Shown piece after piece: positions 46,662 to 58,869 of a DNA stretch of 64,000 bases. Position numbers and translations under genes: made by a program. Below the pieces are notes generated by a model. That model did no database searches and was not told where the DNA came from. It saw only the letters and a program-made list of their open reading frames with translations. The stretch comes from Magnolia sinica (Eukaryota > Streptophyta > Magnoliopsida > Magnoliales > Magnoliaceae). The stretch is taken from assembly GCF_029962835.1 (NCBI RefSeq), contig NC_080582.1, positions 16,128,032 through 16,192,031 of the forward strand, read 5' to 3'. Every line of letters begins with the position of its first letter. Positions within the stretch are counted from its first letter, which is position 1.

Positions 46662-49376
46662 TCACTTACTTGATAGACAACATTCTTTGAAACGGATGTA
46701 GCTTGGCTTGAACCTGCCTTCCCATTTTACGCTTTCCCACCATTTCAACTCACCTTCAATCTTGACTTCTGCTGCAGAAGCATTTGTGTTATGGAGAGGA
46801 AGCTTCTCTAGCATTGGGAATCCTCGAATCTTCAACTTCTTTAGCATTGGCAAGTGCCCACTGCAAATGCTTTTCACTTTGCGTAGCTCCCAAAGTCGTA
46901 AATTGACTAGCTGTGGAAATGCATTTTGCCCCACCATGTTGTCTTCTTCAAAGACCTTCTCCAGTCTACAACAAAATTTTATTTCTAGTAATTTGAGATT
47001 CTGTAATTGAATGCTCGAAGAGAAGAAGTTGATGAGCTTCGGGCAACATTCCAAATATAAATTCTTTAGGCATGCGAAGCTCCCACTTCCCAACTCCCAC
47101 CGCACAATGTTCTTAGTTTGGCAAGATCGGACACCCTTAGATTTTCTAAACAGATCACTGCATCTGTCAATCTGCCGACAATCAAATACTCTAATTGATG
47201 GCATTTCTCAATCCAGCATTCTTTAAGGTTGTCCATCTTCATGCTGAGATCGGACAGTGCCTTAATGAACGCATTGCCATACAAATGAAAGAATTCTGTC
47301 ACTGAGAGAACCCCTCTAACACCGTCTAGGGAATTCTTACCACCGCAAACCTCCAGTTTTCTTTCATAACTCAAAGACTGCTCAAATCGAGTATAAATAT
47401 GCTGGTAGAGAAATTGGTTTCTTTTAAAATGACCATATCTATCCTTGCGCCCTCGCTTGCAGGGACATATCAAGAAGTGGAATTCTAGAAAGCAGGATTT
47501 CCACAGTTTCGAGCTACGGTCCAAAGATGAAAAAACACTGGCATCACCGACCGAGATGTGACGACTGCTGCTGTCTTGGAGCTGCTCATGCAGCAAGTTC
47601 AAGCCACATCGATCCCAATTCAAATTTTCTGGAAGCCGTACTATCTTTCTCCAATCAACCGTCTTGAGATGCTCCATTCCCAACAGGTCCAGGCACCGCA
47701 TGCTAGTCAGATTGAAAATTTCATGCGGGAGCTCTTCCAATTTCGTGCCTGAAAGATCAAGTGCCTCAAGTTTTGAAAGTTTATCGGGCATGACAAGTGT
47801 CACTAGAGAGCGGCAACCCTTGAGTGAGAGCCGGCTGAGGTTGCAGGCGCCTGAGATGTCGAGGCATCGGAGGCATTGCATATTATTGAAGGAAGCCTCC
47901 ACCATCTTTGTCAGGGGAGTTTGATGGAGATCAAGGATCTCAAGCTTCCGCATATACTTTAAGAACGTAGGAAGACCCTCTAGCTTGTGGCAGCTTTGGA
48001 GCTTCAACAACCGTAATTCACAAAGGCAGGATATGGAGGATGGCAGGGAAGTGATGCTTGTAGAAGAAAGGTCGAGGACTCAGAGTCTGGTCATGTTCTT
48101 GAAAAAACTGTCTGGGATTTCTTGCAAGCGATCATTATCATTAAGCAATAACGTCGAGAGAAGAGGGCAGTTTGGAGAGCTTAATTGGAATGTTTGTACC
48201 TGATTGTGAGATAATGAGATCCATTGGCATGCTTCTTCTGCATCCAAGTTGTTTTTCACTAGGAACGTTCGAGAACCAATAACTTTCCTCACATGAGAAT
48301 TCATATCCACATGATATTGTCCTCCTGAAGATTCCTCCATTGTAAATTGCTCTTGTACCCAGTTCATAAATTCTGCTTCCTTAGGATGATTGTCCCACGC
48401 AGCTAAATCTAGATTTTCAGTCTCCTTAACAAAGAGAGAGAGGTAATTTGGGTTTGATGACGTCAGGGACAATAGAACCATGCATCTCTCCGCGAACTCT
48501 TTGAGCAATATATTCCCCTGTCTCTTGAAAGCCACTTCTTTATTCTCCTCCTCATTGAAGAATCCATCTAAAAAGCCCTCCGACCTCCAATACTCTTCTA
48601 TCAAGGAATCTCGGTCGATGGAGCTTCCGTTCTGACACAAAAAGGAGATGTAAAAGAAGCATTTCAAGACTTTCTCTGGTTGTTGAGAAACCAATGTTGG
48701 TGGCCACATCCACTGCCTCTTCCTGTAAAAAATCCCAGGCGTCTTCTTTAGACCACTCCCCCACTGTGATGTTTATTTGGGCTCCCATTTCCTTACAAAC
48801 TTCATGGGATCGAGTCGTGATGACGACTTTGCTGCTGCTGGTAACCGAAACTCCAATATCTTTCAAGTCAAAGCTTTCCCAAACATCTTCAAAGATGAGG
48901 AGGAACCTTTGGCCGCTTAACTTATCCTTGATACGCTTAGCAGCTGTAGAGAATTGTATGGACTCTGGGATATCCAATGCCTCCTTGATTTCCATCTGCA
49001 CCTCCATTAATCGATTCCTTCTTCCCTTTGCATCCAACACACTAGCAATGTAATACCCAAAATAGTCAAGCCTATGCTTCCTTTTCCCTTTGATTATATA
49101 CGGCATCTTCTCTCCAAGACTCTCGATCCCTGGCGCTCTTACCCGTATGATCACATCAAACAGATGGCTAGATTCTCTGGATTCCTCGATTGCGGCGACC
49201 ACCTGTCTCACGATCCGTGACTTCCCCACACCCTGCCATCCCCAAACTGAGAACACTGAAATATTGTCATCTCTCAAACAATCCCATATCCGTTGACTCA
49301 TGCGTTGTGACAAAGCGCTCACAACCTCTCCTCCTCCTTTGAGCCGTCGATCATCATCGTCCCTAGAAGCTGCCAT
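46662..49376 (-). pseudogene. NLR-3: NB-LRR gene broken by two frameshifts and one stop
   Basis: Starts MAASRDDDDRRLKGGGE at 49376 and ends at 46662. The frame is lost near 48680 (after GIGF-type sequence, in the pre-RNBS-D region), recovered in another frame, stopped by TGA at 48080-48082 (TRL*VLDLSS-like context), and lost again by a 1-nt deletion near 47105 relative to NLR-2. Motifs: P-loop GWQGVGKS, kinase-2 FLLIFEDVWE, RNBS-B SSKVVITTRS, an EEYWRSEGFLDG segment, leucine-rich repeats and a C-terminal KECCLSSK. GLPL and a coiled coil are absent, as in its paralogues. From 49015 to 48880 it is nearly identical to NLR-1, while its LRR part resembles NLR-2, suggesting exchange between copies. 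Confidence 0.9.
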
Positions 49377-49559
49377 TGCCTACGCTAGAGCTCGACCTCC
49401 TGCAAAATTCGAATTCCTAGTTTCGTGGGCAAGGGTGGCAATGGGCCGGGCAACGCACCCAAATCAATCTTCCAAGCTGTGTTTGTGCTCAAGTCATTTC
49501 AGCCCCACCCATCACCAACCTAGTACATGCCGATCTAACCCTTGATTAGTCCACCCATG

Positions 49560-50060
49560 CATATTGAATGCAGACCATTGATATGTCATGGGAGGGGATT
49601 AGGTGAGACCTGAATCCACGGAGGTTGGTGGGACCCTAACTGTGGGGCTCATAGCAATGTATGTGCCTTAAATCCACACCGTTCAACCATTTTGAAAGCT
49701 TCAATTAGGGCATGATCCCAAAAATGAAGCTTACGAAAATCTTAGGTGGACCATACCATAAAAAATAGTCATGATTGAATCCCCACCATTAAAAACTTCA
49801 TGGATGCCACGAGAATGTTTATTTTCCATCCAACCGGTTGATAAGGTCACAAATACATAGATGAAGAAACCACATAAATATAATCTTGATCCAAATCTTA
49901 TGTGGCCCACAAGAAGTTTTTAATGGTCAATCACCACTGTTTCCTGTACTATATATGGTCCAACTGGGATTTGGAACTGCTTCATTTTTTGGATCATGAT
50001 AAAAAAATGAGCTTTCAATATGGATGGACGGGGTGGATGTAGTCACGTGCATCACCTAAT
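49560..50060. repeat. Family-1 foldback repeat copy, nearly complete
   Basis: Left end gggaggggattaggtgagac, centre aaggtcacaaatacatag, right end atatggatggacggggtgga. The 49377-49560 flank is the NLR block upstream sequence with the empty site of the 4504-5206 insertion. Confidence 0.6.
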
Positions 50061-50189
50061 TCGCTCCTTGAATTGAGTACGGATATAGGTGTAGAATGCA
50101 TGGGCCCTCGCTTCTCATTGGACCACGTGACTCCGATGATGCGAGCTCATGAAACAAGCCATGTTCCCCGTCCTAAATAGATTGCGAAC

Positions 50190-51600
50190 TTCACCACATA
50201 TGGAACTTAGCTGGCCCATCATGATTTATGTGTTAGATCCACACTGTTCATCAATCCTTCCAAAAAATGAGGTACATCCAAAGCTCATTTAAACCATACT
50301 ACTGAAAGTAATGAGGATTGAATAAACCCCAGTTGAAACCCTCTAAGCCCAACCGTAAGGTTTACTTAGACGCGGATTGCGTCTTACCCCGCCAATCTCC
50401 AACTGTGAAGGACGTGAGAGAAATCTAATGGAAAGTACTCACTTGATAGTCCAACCTTTTTTTTTTTTTATCATTTTAATATGTAAGCTCAAAATTGAGG
50501 CAGATCAAAGGCTCAAGTGGACCACACCATAGGAAGCATGGGTGATAATGATTCTCACCGTTGAAACTTTTCTAGGGCCCACCGTTATGTTTACTTGCCA
50601 TCCAACTTATTCATAAAGTTACATATACCTAAATGTAGAGAAAACACAAATATCAGCTCCATCCAAAATTTATGTAGCCCCCAGGAAGTTTTCAACGGTA
50701 AGAGTTTAATCCCCATAGTGTAGTCCACTTGAAACTTGGATCCGCCTCATTTTTGGGTTTATACCATAAAATGATATGAAAATGGATGGACGGTGTGGAT
50801 AAGATCCATACATATGTACCGATCATCTAGAAGCCCAAAGGGAATATGGTCTACAATGAAAGAATCTCACTGATCTGGGACCATTATCATTCATGGAAGG
50901 TAAAAAAACGAATGTCAGCTTGATCCAAAGCACCCTAAGAAGTTTTAAAAGGTGGGCATCCAATTTCTACTGTTTCTCATATCCTATCTTAGAATGATAT
51001 GAAAAAATGGATCTCATATACTATAATGATATGAAAAAATAGGTGAATGGCGTAGACCTAAGAAGTAGGTCATAAGCGGGGCACACATGCTTTGTATCCA
51101 AAGCGGAAGCAGATTAGGTACTGAGTAACTGGGTATGCTAAGCGCGCACAGTAAACTCTATGGCCCCACTGTCATTCATGCATTATATCAACTCCGTCCA
51201 TCCGTTTTATCATATAATTTTAGGGCTTTAGACTAAAAAATAATCATATTCAAAGCTTAATTGGACCACACCACTTGAAACAATGTGAATTGAAGTATAC
51301 CATTGAAAAGTTCTTGGGGGCCATAAAAGTTTTAGATCTAGATGATATTTGTGTTTTCCCTTCATTCATGTCTATGTGATCTTGTGAACAGTTTGGCTGG
51401 CAAATAAACATCACTGGGGGCCTTAGAAAGGATTCAATGGTGGAAATCAATACTTCCACTGTTTCCTTTGGTATGGTCTACTGGTGATTTTGATATACTT
51501 CAATTTAGGCTTAACCCCTAAAATGATTTAGAAAAAACTTATGGACGATATGGATAAACCACATGATTTCACAGTGTGCACAACAGAGTTTACTCAGTAC
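50190..51600. repeat. Cluster of family-1 foldback repeats
   Basis: Copies or partial copies lie at about 50200-50370, 50380-50850, 50870-51060 and 51110-51600. The last shows tgtgttttcccttcattcat and a right end before the family-2 piece. No gene is seen. Confidence 0.5.
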
Positions 51601-51639
51601 GATAAGAGCGTATTGAGTTACTCAGTACGCAATCCGATT

Positions 51640-51960
51640 TCATCTTCATGGTACCAGGATGGGGATTCCCTGCGAAAGCCTTTCACAGGAAGTTCTTGCG
51701 CTGGGATCTTAGGTGGGGCCTGGGGTGATGTTTTTAAGAAATCCACTCTATGAGCTTATTTTAGGACATAAAAAAAAAATGAGCCGTAGGTGGGTAAAAA
51801 ATGTGAGTATTAAATATGAAATATTTGTGTGGCCATGTAAGCTTTGAATCAGGATAATATTTGTGTTTTCAGTTCATCTCAGCACGACGTTATAGATGGT
51901 ATTGATGGCGTATAAACATCACTGTCGGAGGAACGTTTTAACAGCAGAAATTTCCCTACT
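51640..51960. repeat. Family-2 foldback repeat, left half
   Basis: Contains gggattccctgcgaaagc, ttaggtggggcctgggg and the central ttcagttcatctcagcacga. It stops before the right arm. Confidence 0.55.
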
Positions 51961-52171
51961 GCGGATATATATATATACTTTTTATTTTTATAAAAAAGTG
52001 AGTATCTCTCACCTTTAGAATACCTTTTTGTCTTTTTTTTTTTTTTTTAAATTTTTTAAATAATGAAAAACAGTTATCAATTTAACAGGATGGCGTTTTA
52101 TGCCCCATTGACACTTCTTACGGTTTTAAAACTGTATTAAAAAAGAGGCTAAAATGTACTCCTTTTAAACT
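51961..52171. other. AT-rich sequence, nothing recognised
   Basis: Short poly-T and TA runs only. Confidence 0.5.
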
Positions 52172-52394
52172 TAGAGTGGGCATCGAGTCGAGTCGGAGTC
52201 TGGTCTGGCCTGGAATGATCCGAACTGAGTCCAATCCGGTCAAAAGTATCGAGTCGGGTCAAGTTGGCACCGAGTTAGGTTGAGAGATGGAGGGAGAGAC
52301 CGCAAGAGTAGAGAGGAGAGAGAGGAGGAGGAGGAGGAGGAGGAGGGTGATGGTGGAGGGTGGTTGCTGGGCTTGAAAGATGAGGAGGATGAGG

Positions 52395-52429
<35 letters not shown>

Positions 52430-52705
52430 CAGGTTTGGAAGATGAGGAGGATGAGGGAGGGAGGGAGAGATTTTGGGATCGGGTCAGGGTAGGGTGTGGC
52501 GGGAAGGGTTATCAAGTCGGGTCTAATCGGGTCGAGTTTTGGGTCGAGTTACTAGGTAACTCGAACTCGACTCGGTTTGAGTTTGGATTGAGCAAAGTGT
52601 ACTCGGTTCGGACCGACTCACCCATTCGGTTTGGGTCGAGTCGGATCGAAACGAGTCGGATGAGTCGAGTTAGCCGGATCGAGTCGTCTGGTGCCCACCT
52701 CTAGC
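52172..52705. mobile_element. Repeat with gagtgggca/tgcccacctcta ends and gagtcg-rich interior
   Basis: The ends (ttagagtgggcatcgagtcg and gtctggtgcccacctcta) are an inverted pair of the kind seen in plant hAT-like MITEs. The interior is tandem gggtcgagt-type sequence, with an inserted purine tract at about 52300-52460 containing (GAG)n and (GA)n. The open frames 52280-52704 reflect this low-complexity sequence. No target duplication is found. Confidence 0.5.
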
Positions 52706-52739
52706 TACAATCCATCTATATGATAACTTTGAAAATATT

Positions 52740-54250
52740 AATTTCATGTAAAATCTAACCCTTTCAATAGGTTGGCCCCACCAAGAGGATCGCCTAACGC
52801 AATGCTCAGTAGTATCCACATATCAAGTGTTCCACACCTTATAAAACAATATTCATATGTTGTTGATTAGAGAAACACAAGTCTTCTCCACTCGATGGTT
52901 GTTGTGGTGTTTCCAAAATGTAATTCTCATGATGGACGATGTATTAGATGGGTTGGATGTCATATAAACATGAAAGTGGCCCACAAGAAGTTTTTAATAG
53001 TCAATCACCACTGTTTCCTGTGCTATGGTTCATCTGGGATTTAGAACTGCTTCATTTTTTGGATCATGCCCTAAATTGAGATTTCAATACAGATGGACGG
53101 TGTAGATGTAGTCACGTGCATCACCTAATTCCCTCCTTGAATTGAGACGGATAGAGGTGTAGAATGCATGGGCCCTCGCTTCTCAGGCGAACCACACTAC
53201 AGGAAATAACGGTAATCTAATGTCCACCGTTAAGAACTTCTTGGGGGCCACATGAGTTTTGGATTATGCTGATATTTTTTTCTTTAATCCTAGTATTTAT
53301 AACCTAATCAATATGTTTGATGGCACATAAATGGTATGTTGCTTTCAATGGTGAGTGTTCAATTACCACGTTTTTGGCATGATGTGGTCAACCAGAGATT
53401 TGTATCTACCTCATTGTTTATTTCTGGCCTAAAAAAATTATCTAAAATGGATGGACGGTATAGATGAAACACACATCATGGTGGGCCCCACAAAGCACGC
53501 TATTGGCAAGGTCGGTAGGCAATCGGGTCCCCATGGAAGGTAGTGGATTAGGTGCGACCTGGTCTCATCGGACACGGTGCTGCCCTGACTGTGGGGCCTA
53601 TCTTGACATATGTAATGTATATCCATACCATCCACCTGTATTCGCATATCATTTTAGGATATGGCCTAAAAATTAAGCATATCTAAATCTTAAATGGACC
53701 AAAACACAAAAAACGATTGTGTTTGACCATTAAAACTTCTTGTGGGCCACAAAAATTTTGGAGCAAGCTGATATTTGTTCTTTCCCCTTCATCCAGTAAT
53801 ATGTAACCTTATCAAAAGGTTAGACCACATGGATATGTAATAGATGCATCAAGGTGGGCTCCACTATTAGGGTTGAACTGTGTTGACTAATGCGAGGGTC
53901 GCACGTACTCCACCACACATCCTTAGTTGGTAGGTTAGGTGACGCCCACCGTGGGGTTTGTAAAAAATGCACTGTCTATCCATCTTTTCATATCATTTTA
54001 GGTTATGACTTTGAAATTGAAGAAGATCCAATGCTCAAGTGTATCACACTAGGTGAATCTATTTTACGGATCTAAGATCGTCCACCGCTGAAACCTTCTT
54101 AAAGCCCACTCGCAATTCAAATCTACTATTGTCTTTTAGTTCATGGCCTAAACTGAGTGTACAAAATGGAAGGACGGTTTTGATCAACTATATATGTAAC
54201 GATGGGCACCTAGAGTCTTTCGCATATAGTCCCCACATGCGCCTACAATG
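52740..54250. repeat. Cluster of family-1 foldback repeats
   Basis: Pieces lie at about 52950-53125 (right end), 53180-53490, 53540-53870 and 53930-54240. Each carries family words such as gatggacggtgtagatg, ttgtgggccacaaaaat and caccatccacct. The region 52950-53190 closely matches 49900-50130, which suggests a local duplication. Confidence 0.5.
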
Positions 54251-55239
54251 AAGTGCTTATGGGATAAGGGTAAAATGGTCATTTCCTAAAGATACAGAGG
54301 GGAGGTAAATGCAATTAACCCTTCTTTTCAAACCCGGTCCATTACTTAAAATAGGCCGGTTCTGGAATATCGACCAAACTGTTGGTGAGTTTCCTAATTG
54401 TTCTGTATTTTTATAAAATATATATTAATAGTATTTACATCTCGTTACCTATTTATTTCTTGTTAAGCAAACATTGTAGCCATTTTGGTCATTTTAGGAA
54501 AAATGATTCTTTAAAATGAAGGTCGTGAGAGAAAGCTAATGGAAGGTACTAACTTGATAGTAAATTAATTAATGAAGTACTTGAGCATTTATGTCGTGGA
54601 GATTTTTAGCTGAAATTTTTTCATTTATGTGATAATCCAATAGCATGCCTTGGCCCTTCATAGTAAAAAGCCCATACTACCCTTTACAAAAAGGTGAGAA
54701 AGGGACTTACGATTAAGAAAAACTAAAAGCTTTCTAAACTCTAATTCAGTGTGTTTAAGAAATCCACTCTCATCATAAGTTGAGTGACCTAATTTCAAGC
54801 ATAGGTATCAAAAGCAAACCCCATCCATTATTCAGTGGACCGTACAATTGAAAACATTGTACACAGGGATGCTCGCCTTTAAATTGCTTCCCTTTAGTGT
54901 GATTAATCTTAATCAAATAGGTTTTTGATTTTTATACCCTAAATCTAAATGTTTTTGTAGAATCTAATGGTTGGAGTGGATTTCTTATAGTCATTATGGT
55001 GGTCGCTATAAAAATCAAGGGTGGACTTCTCTCCTAACTCTTTCTTTTGTTGTGACCCAGCTATTTCAAATATCAGCTTAATGTTTTGGTCTTGAGCCTA
55101 ATGTGGGATTATGCATCTAATAGTCGGGGTGGATTTTGCATATACATCATGGGTTCAAGTACCCATTGTGGCGTGTGTGGGTACTACATAGAAACAGAGG
55201 TGAAGTCCCTTTAAACATAAGTGGACCAGGTGAGAACTC
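54251..55239. other. AT-rich intergenic sequence
   Basis: No gene. Faint family-1 words appear near 55000-55150. I see nothing else. Confidence 0.45.
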
Positions 55240-55727
55240 GAGCTGATCAAGATGGTGCAGCCCTTATCGTGGAGCCTACCTTGATATATGTATTATGTAT
55301 CCAGGCTGTCCAACCGTTTTTAATTGTTATAGGGCATTATCTCAAAAATGAAACAATCCAATCATCATGTGGACCATACCAAAGTAAACAATGGTAATTG
55401 GCCATGAATGGACCACGGAAGTTTTCAATCAAGCTAATATTTGTTTTTTTCCCTCCCTTCAAGCTTATGTGATCTCATTAAGAGATTAGATGACAAATAA
55501 ATCCTACAAAAACATTAAGGTGCACCCTAAGAAGTTTTTAAAGGTAGGGCATTCAATCACCACAGTTTTCTAATATATTGTCCATATAATAATTGGATCT
55601 GCTTCATTTTTGGGATAATACCCTAAAATGATCTGAAATTTTTTTTGGACATCATAGATATAGGTGGGCCCCACGGTAAGGGTCGAACTGTCTGGGCGAG
55701 GTACAATCTCACCTAATCCGCTTCCCC
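55240..55727. repeat. Family-1 foldback repeat copy
   Basis: Left end tggtgcagcccttatcgtgg with acctaccttgatatatgtat, right end ataggtgggccccacggtaa followed by gaggtacaatctcaccta. It is abutted directly by an LTR fragment. Confidence 0.55.
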
Positions 55728-56234
55728 GGGTTACGTAGCCCGGAATTGTGAAAAACCCCTTGATCGATGGTCGTTTCCCTGTTTTAATTCCGTTTTTACT
55801 ATAAAAAGTAAGTTTTAATTTGATTATAACTCTTTATCCGTCGGGCTTTAGGAGTTGCGCCCAATGTGAAAAGAGCTTAGAATAATTAGGAGAACGGTTT
55901 GGTGAAGCTAAATAGGACACTTACTATTTTTGGCTGAAAACCTTGCGCACTAGTAGACATCACGACCGTCTATAAATAGTAAGTTTACTATTTATAGTAA
56001 GTCGCAGATTCTAGGAGTTTGAGTTGTAGTTTGATTCTGATTTCTTTCTCATTGCTTAGTGCCCCTATTTAAAGGGTTGTTAACTCGTTTTATTCATCAA
56101 TTAATCAATTTTGAATTTCTTAGAATTTATTTCTATTTTCGCTTTATTTCCTCGTGGATTCGAGAAGTCTCGTGAGGAGTCCAGAGAAGCTCCATGAATT
56201 CAAGTAGTTATCCTCATCACATTCATCCTGCGTC
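55728..56234 (+). repeat. 5'-truncated LTR of the chromovirus-type family
   Basis: Matches the LTR at 17609-18310 from about 17796 on (ccgggttacgtagcccgg against ccgggttacacagcccgg) to the terminal catcctgcgtc, with high identity. The first ~190 bp are missing, and no internal element sequence follows. Confidence 0.8.
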
Positions 56235-56449
56235 GTCATTAGATCTGCTTCATATTTCGTAAAAGGTAAACAAGTACCAGGTTTGTTTGGCAAATCATGC
56301 ATGCAGCAGTAAGCAGGAATCCCAGCCGCTCTCCTCATCCTACGGCGTACATGAAGGCTTCCACATAAATTCGTAGGAGACCGTCTCCAAAGGATGTGGA
56401 TCGGTTACTACCCCCCATTGGGGCCTAGCTAGAGAAAGATGGTATTAGT
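56235..56449. other. Short unassigned spacer
   Basis: Nothing recognised. Confidence 0.4.
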
Positions 56450-57380
56450 AAGGGATCTGTGGAGCCCACCATGATGTATGTGTTTCATCACGCCTTCCAT
56501 TCATTTTGACAAATCAAATTAAAGCATGATCGACCACAGAAAATAGTGGGGACAATGATGCCCACCAGGGAAATTTTCCTAAGGCCCACCATGATGTTTA
56601 TTTGAGCTCCAACCTTTTCATAAGTTCACACAAACATGGACCAAGGGAAAACATAAATATCAGCTCCAGCAAAAAAACTTATGTGGCTCCCAAGAAGTTT
56701 TTAATGGTAAGCATTCAATCCCACTATTTTCTATGATGTGGTCCATTTGAGCTTTGGATCAGCCTCATTCTTTGGCTCATGCCCTAAAATGATCTCTCCA
56801 AATGGATGGATGGTGGGTATACAACATGTACATCATGGTGGAGCCCACAGAAATTGATGATGTCACTTCATTATCGAGATAGCTATTGAAGCCACTTGAT
56901 GCGGCTCATAAGTTTCCTCACCATTGAAGTGACATCACCAAGTTTTGTGGGCCCTACCTAATGAATGTGTTGTATCCACACCATCCATCCATTTGAAGAG
57001 TTCATTTTAGTGCATGAGGCAAAGAATAATGAAGATCCAAAACTCAAGTAGAATCCACCACAAAAAATAGTTGGGGATTGAATGCCTATCATTAAAATCT
57101 TCTTAGGGCTTAGAAAGTTTTTGATAAGTTTGATATTTGTGTTTTCCCTTCGTCCATGTCTGCATGAACTTATGAACAGGTTGGATATTAAATAAATGTC
57201 ATGATGGGCCTATCCCTACTGTATTATGTGGTGGGTCCACTTGAGCTTTGGATCTGGCTCATTATTTGGCTCATGCCCCGAGATGATCTCTCCAAATGAA
57301 TGGAATGGATACAACACATACATTATAGTGGGGCCAATTGAACTGGGTGATGCCACTTCAGTAGTCAGATAGCCCCGAAG
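56450..57380. repeat. Two family-1 foldback repeats
   Basis: One copy at 56457-56850 starts ctgtggagcccaccatgatg and ends catcatggtggagcccacag, a clear terminal inverted repeat. A second lies at about 56945-57375. They are the clearest compact members of the family in the window. Confidence 0.65.
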
Positions 57381-57589
57381 CTGTCAATAGCTAATTTGCA
57401 TCGTCACTAAGCCGATAAAACATGAGACAGGCGGGTTGCGTCTGGAAAGTATTGAAGTAGCAGGCGGGCCCATGACTTTCATTAATGAAATGGGGCTTAA
57501 GGGCATTTTTTTGAAATCTTTTGGCCTCATATCCAAACAAGCTACGCGGTTTGCATACTGCCCCCTCCGAATGGCCAGGGGCTCTTAGT

Positions 57590-57775
57590 GGCCACCGTGA
57601 TTTATGGGTTTTCTTCCACACCGTCCATCCATTTCTCTGTATCATTTTAGGGTATATGATAAGGGAGAATTGAATGATTCTCCATGATATTTGATATGTA
57701 CAAATATTATGGAGAATCATTCGATTCTCCCTTATCAGTATATGACCAAAATTCTACATAAACCACGATGTTGCT
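57590..57775. repeat. Family-1 arm fragment hosting a hairpin element
   Basis: The text gtgatttatgggttttcttc to cattttaggg continues after the insert as tatatgaccaaaattc. The insert is the 57657-57737 hairpin. Confidence 0.5.
57652..57742. mobile_element. 81-bp near-perfect hairpin element with 5-bp target duplication
   Basis: Arms of 37 nt (57657-57693 and 57701-57737) pair with two mismatches around a 7-nt loop (atatgta). The ends are tgataaggg and cccttatca. gtata flanks both sides (57652-57656, 57738-57742). Each arm also contains its own small inverted repeat, ggagaat...attctcc. Confidence 0.8.
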
Positions 57776-57838
57776 TGATGAAGAGGGAAACAACACACGT
57801 GTGGGGATGGAAGAAAAGGGATGGGCATTTAGGCTTGA

Positions 57839-57841
<3 letters not shown>

Positions 57842-57930
<89 letters not shown>
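57842..57930. repeat. (TC)n(TA)n microsatellite
   Basis: About 34 TC units followed by about 10 AT units. An open frame crossing it is an artefact. Confidence 0.95.
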
Positions 57931-57931
<1 letters not shown>

Positions 57932-58167
57932 GTGTTCGCATTGTCGACGAATTGTTGATAATATCGGTGTCGCTAGACTAGCGACACTGAAACCCCCATT
58001 TTTCGTTTCTCTCTGGATTATCGGTGAAATATCGGCGATATCTTCGATAATTTTGTATTTTTTCCGACAAAATAGGTAAAAAGTGAAAAAAATCTAATCA
58101 CATGGACCATTTGGATTAGATGCCCATGACACGTGTACAAAGGTACACATGTGCCTAGATCAAAGGT

Positions 58168-58171
<4 letters not shown>

Positions 58172-58240
<69 letters not shown>
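58172..58240. repeat. (AT)n microsatellite, left of the family-4 element
   Basis: About 32 AT units. Confidence 0.95.
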
Positions 58241-58784
58241 GGAAAAGGTACTGTGCGCTCGACCTCACGAGTCCGTCTCATGAGGTCGAGCTGTGTGGGC
58301 CCCACCGTGATGCTTTTCCAACATCTACCCCATCAGTCAGATGCACCATTCCATCATCGGCCTAGGTCTCAAAAATCAAGTCAATCCGTGACTTGTGTAG
58401 GCCACACCACATATAGAAGTAGGGAGGGGCCGTGTACCATTAAAACATTCATAATCAGTTTTTTGGGCTCACCGAGATGTGGTTTGCAAATCCAACCTAT
58501 CCATTATGTGTGTCACACTTTCATGAGGGCTAAGATCAAGTTTCAGCAGCATTCAAAACTCAGGTGGCCCCACAAAGTGCTTTTATATGTTTTAACGGTG
58601 TTTCACATGATTTTAGATGGTATGGCCCACCTGAGTTCTGTTTACGGCTGATTTTTAGGATATCCCATAATTTAGAGGGGACCCATCAAATGCACGGTGT
58701 TGATGGTCGACACGCATCACGGTAGGGCACACATAGCTCGACCTCATGGGAGCTTATCGTGAGGTCGAGCGCATAGAACCTTTT

Positions 58785-58786
<2 letters not shown>
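58241..58786. mobile_element. Family-4 MITE with ~74-bp inverted ends inside an AT microsatellite
   Basis: The ends ggaaaaggtactgtgcgctc and gagcgcatagaaccttttcc are inverted, and the similarity extends through ctcgacctca and the gtgtgggccccaccgtgatg word. Within each end, ctcgacctca and tgaggtcgag form a further small hairpin. (AT)n abuts both sides, so the target was TA-rich and its duplication cannot be read. Confidence 0.75.

Positions 58787-58860
<74 letters not shown>
58787..58860. repeat. (AT)n microsatellite, right of the family-4 element
   Basis: About 37 AT units. Confidence 0.95.
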
Positions 58861-58862
<2 letters not shown>

Positions 58863-58869
58863 TCACTTT

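Noticed and set aside
52280-52704. Open frames rich in Arg, Glu and Gly
   Set aside because: They read through (GAG)n/(GA)n and gagtcg repeats.
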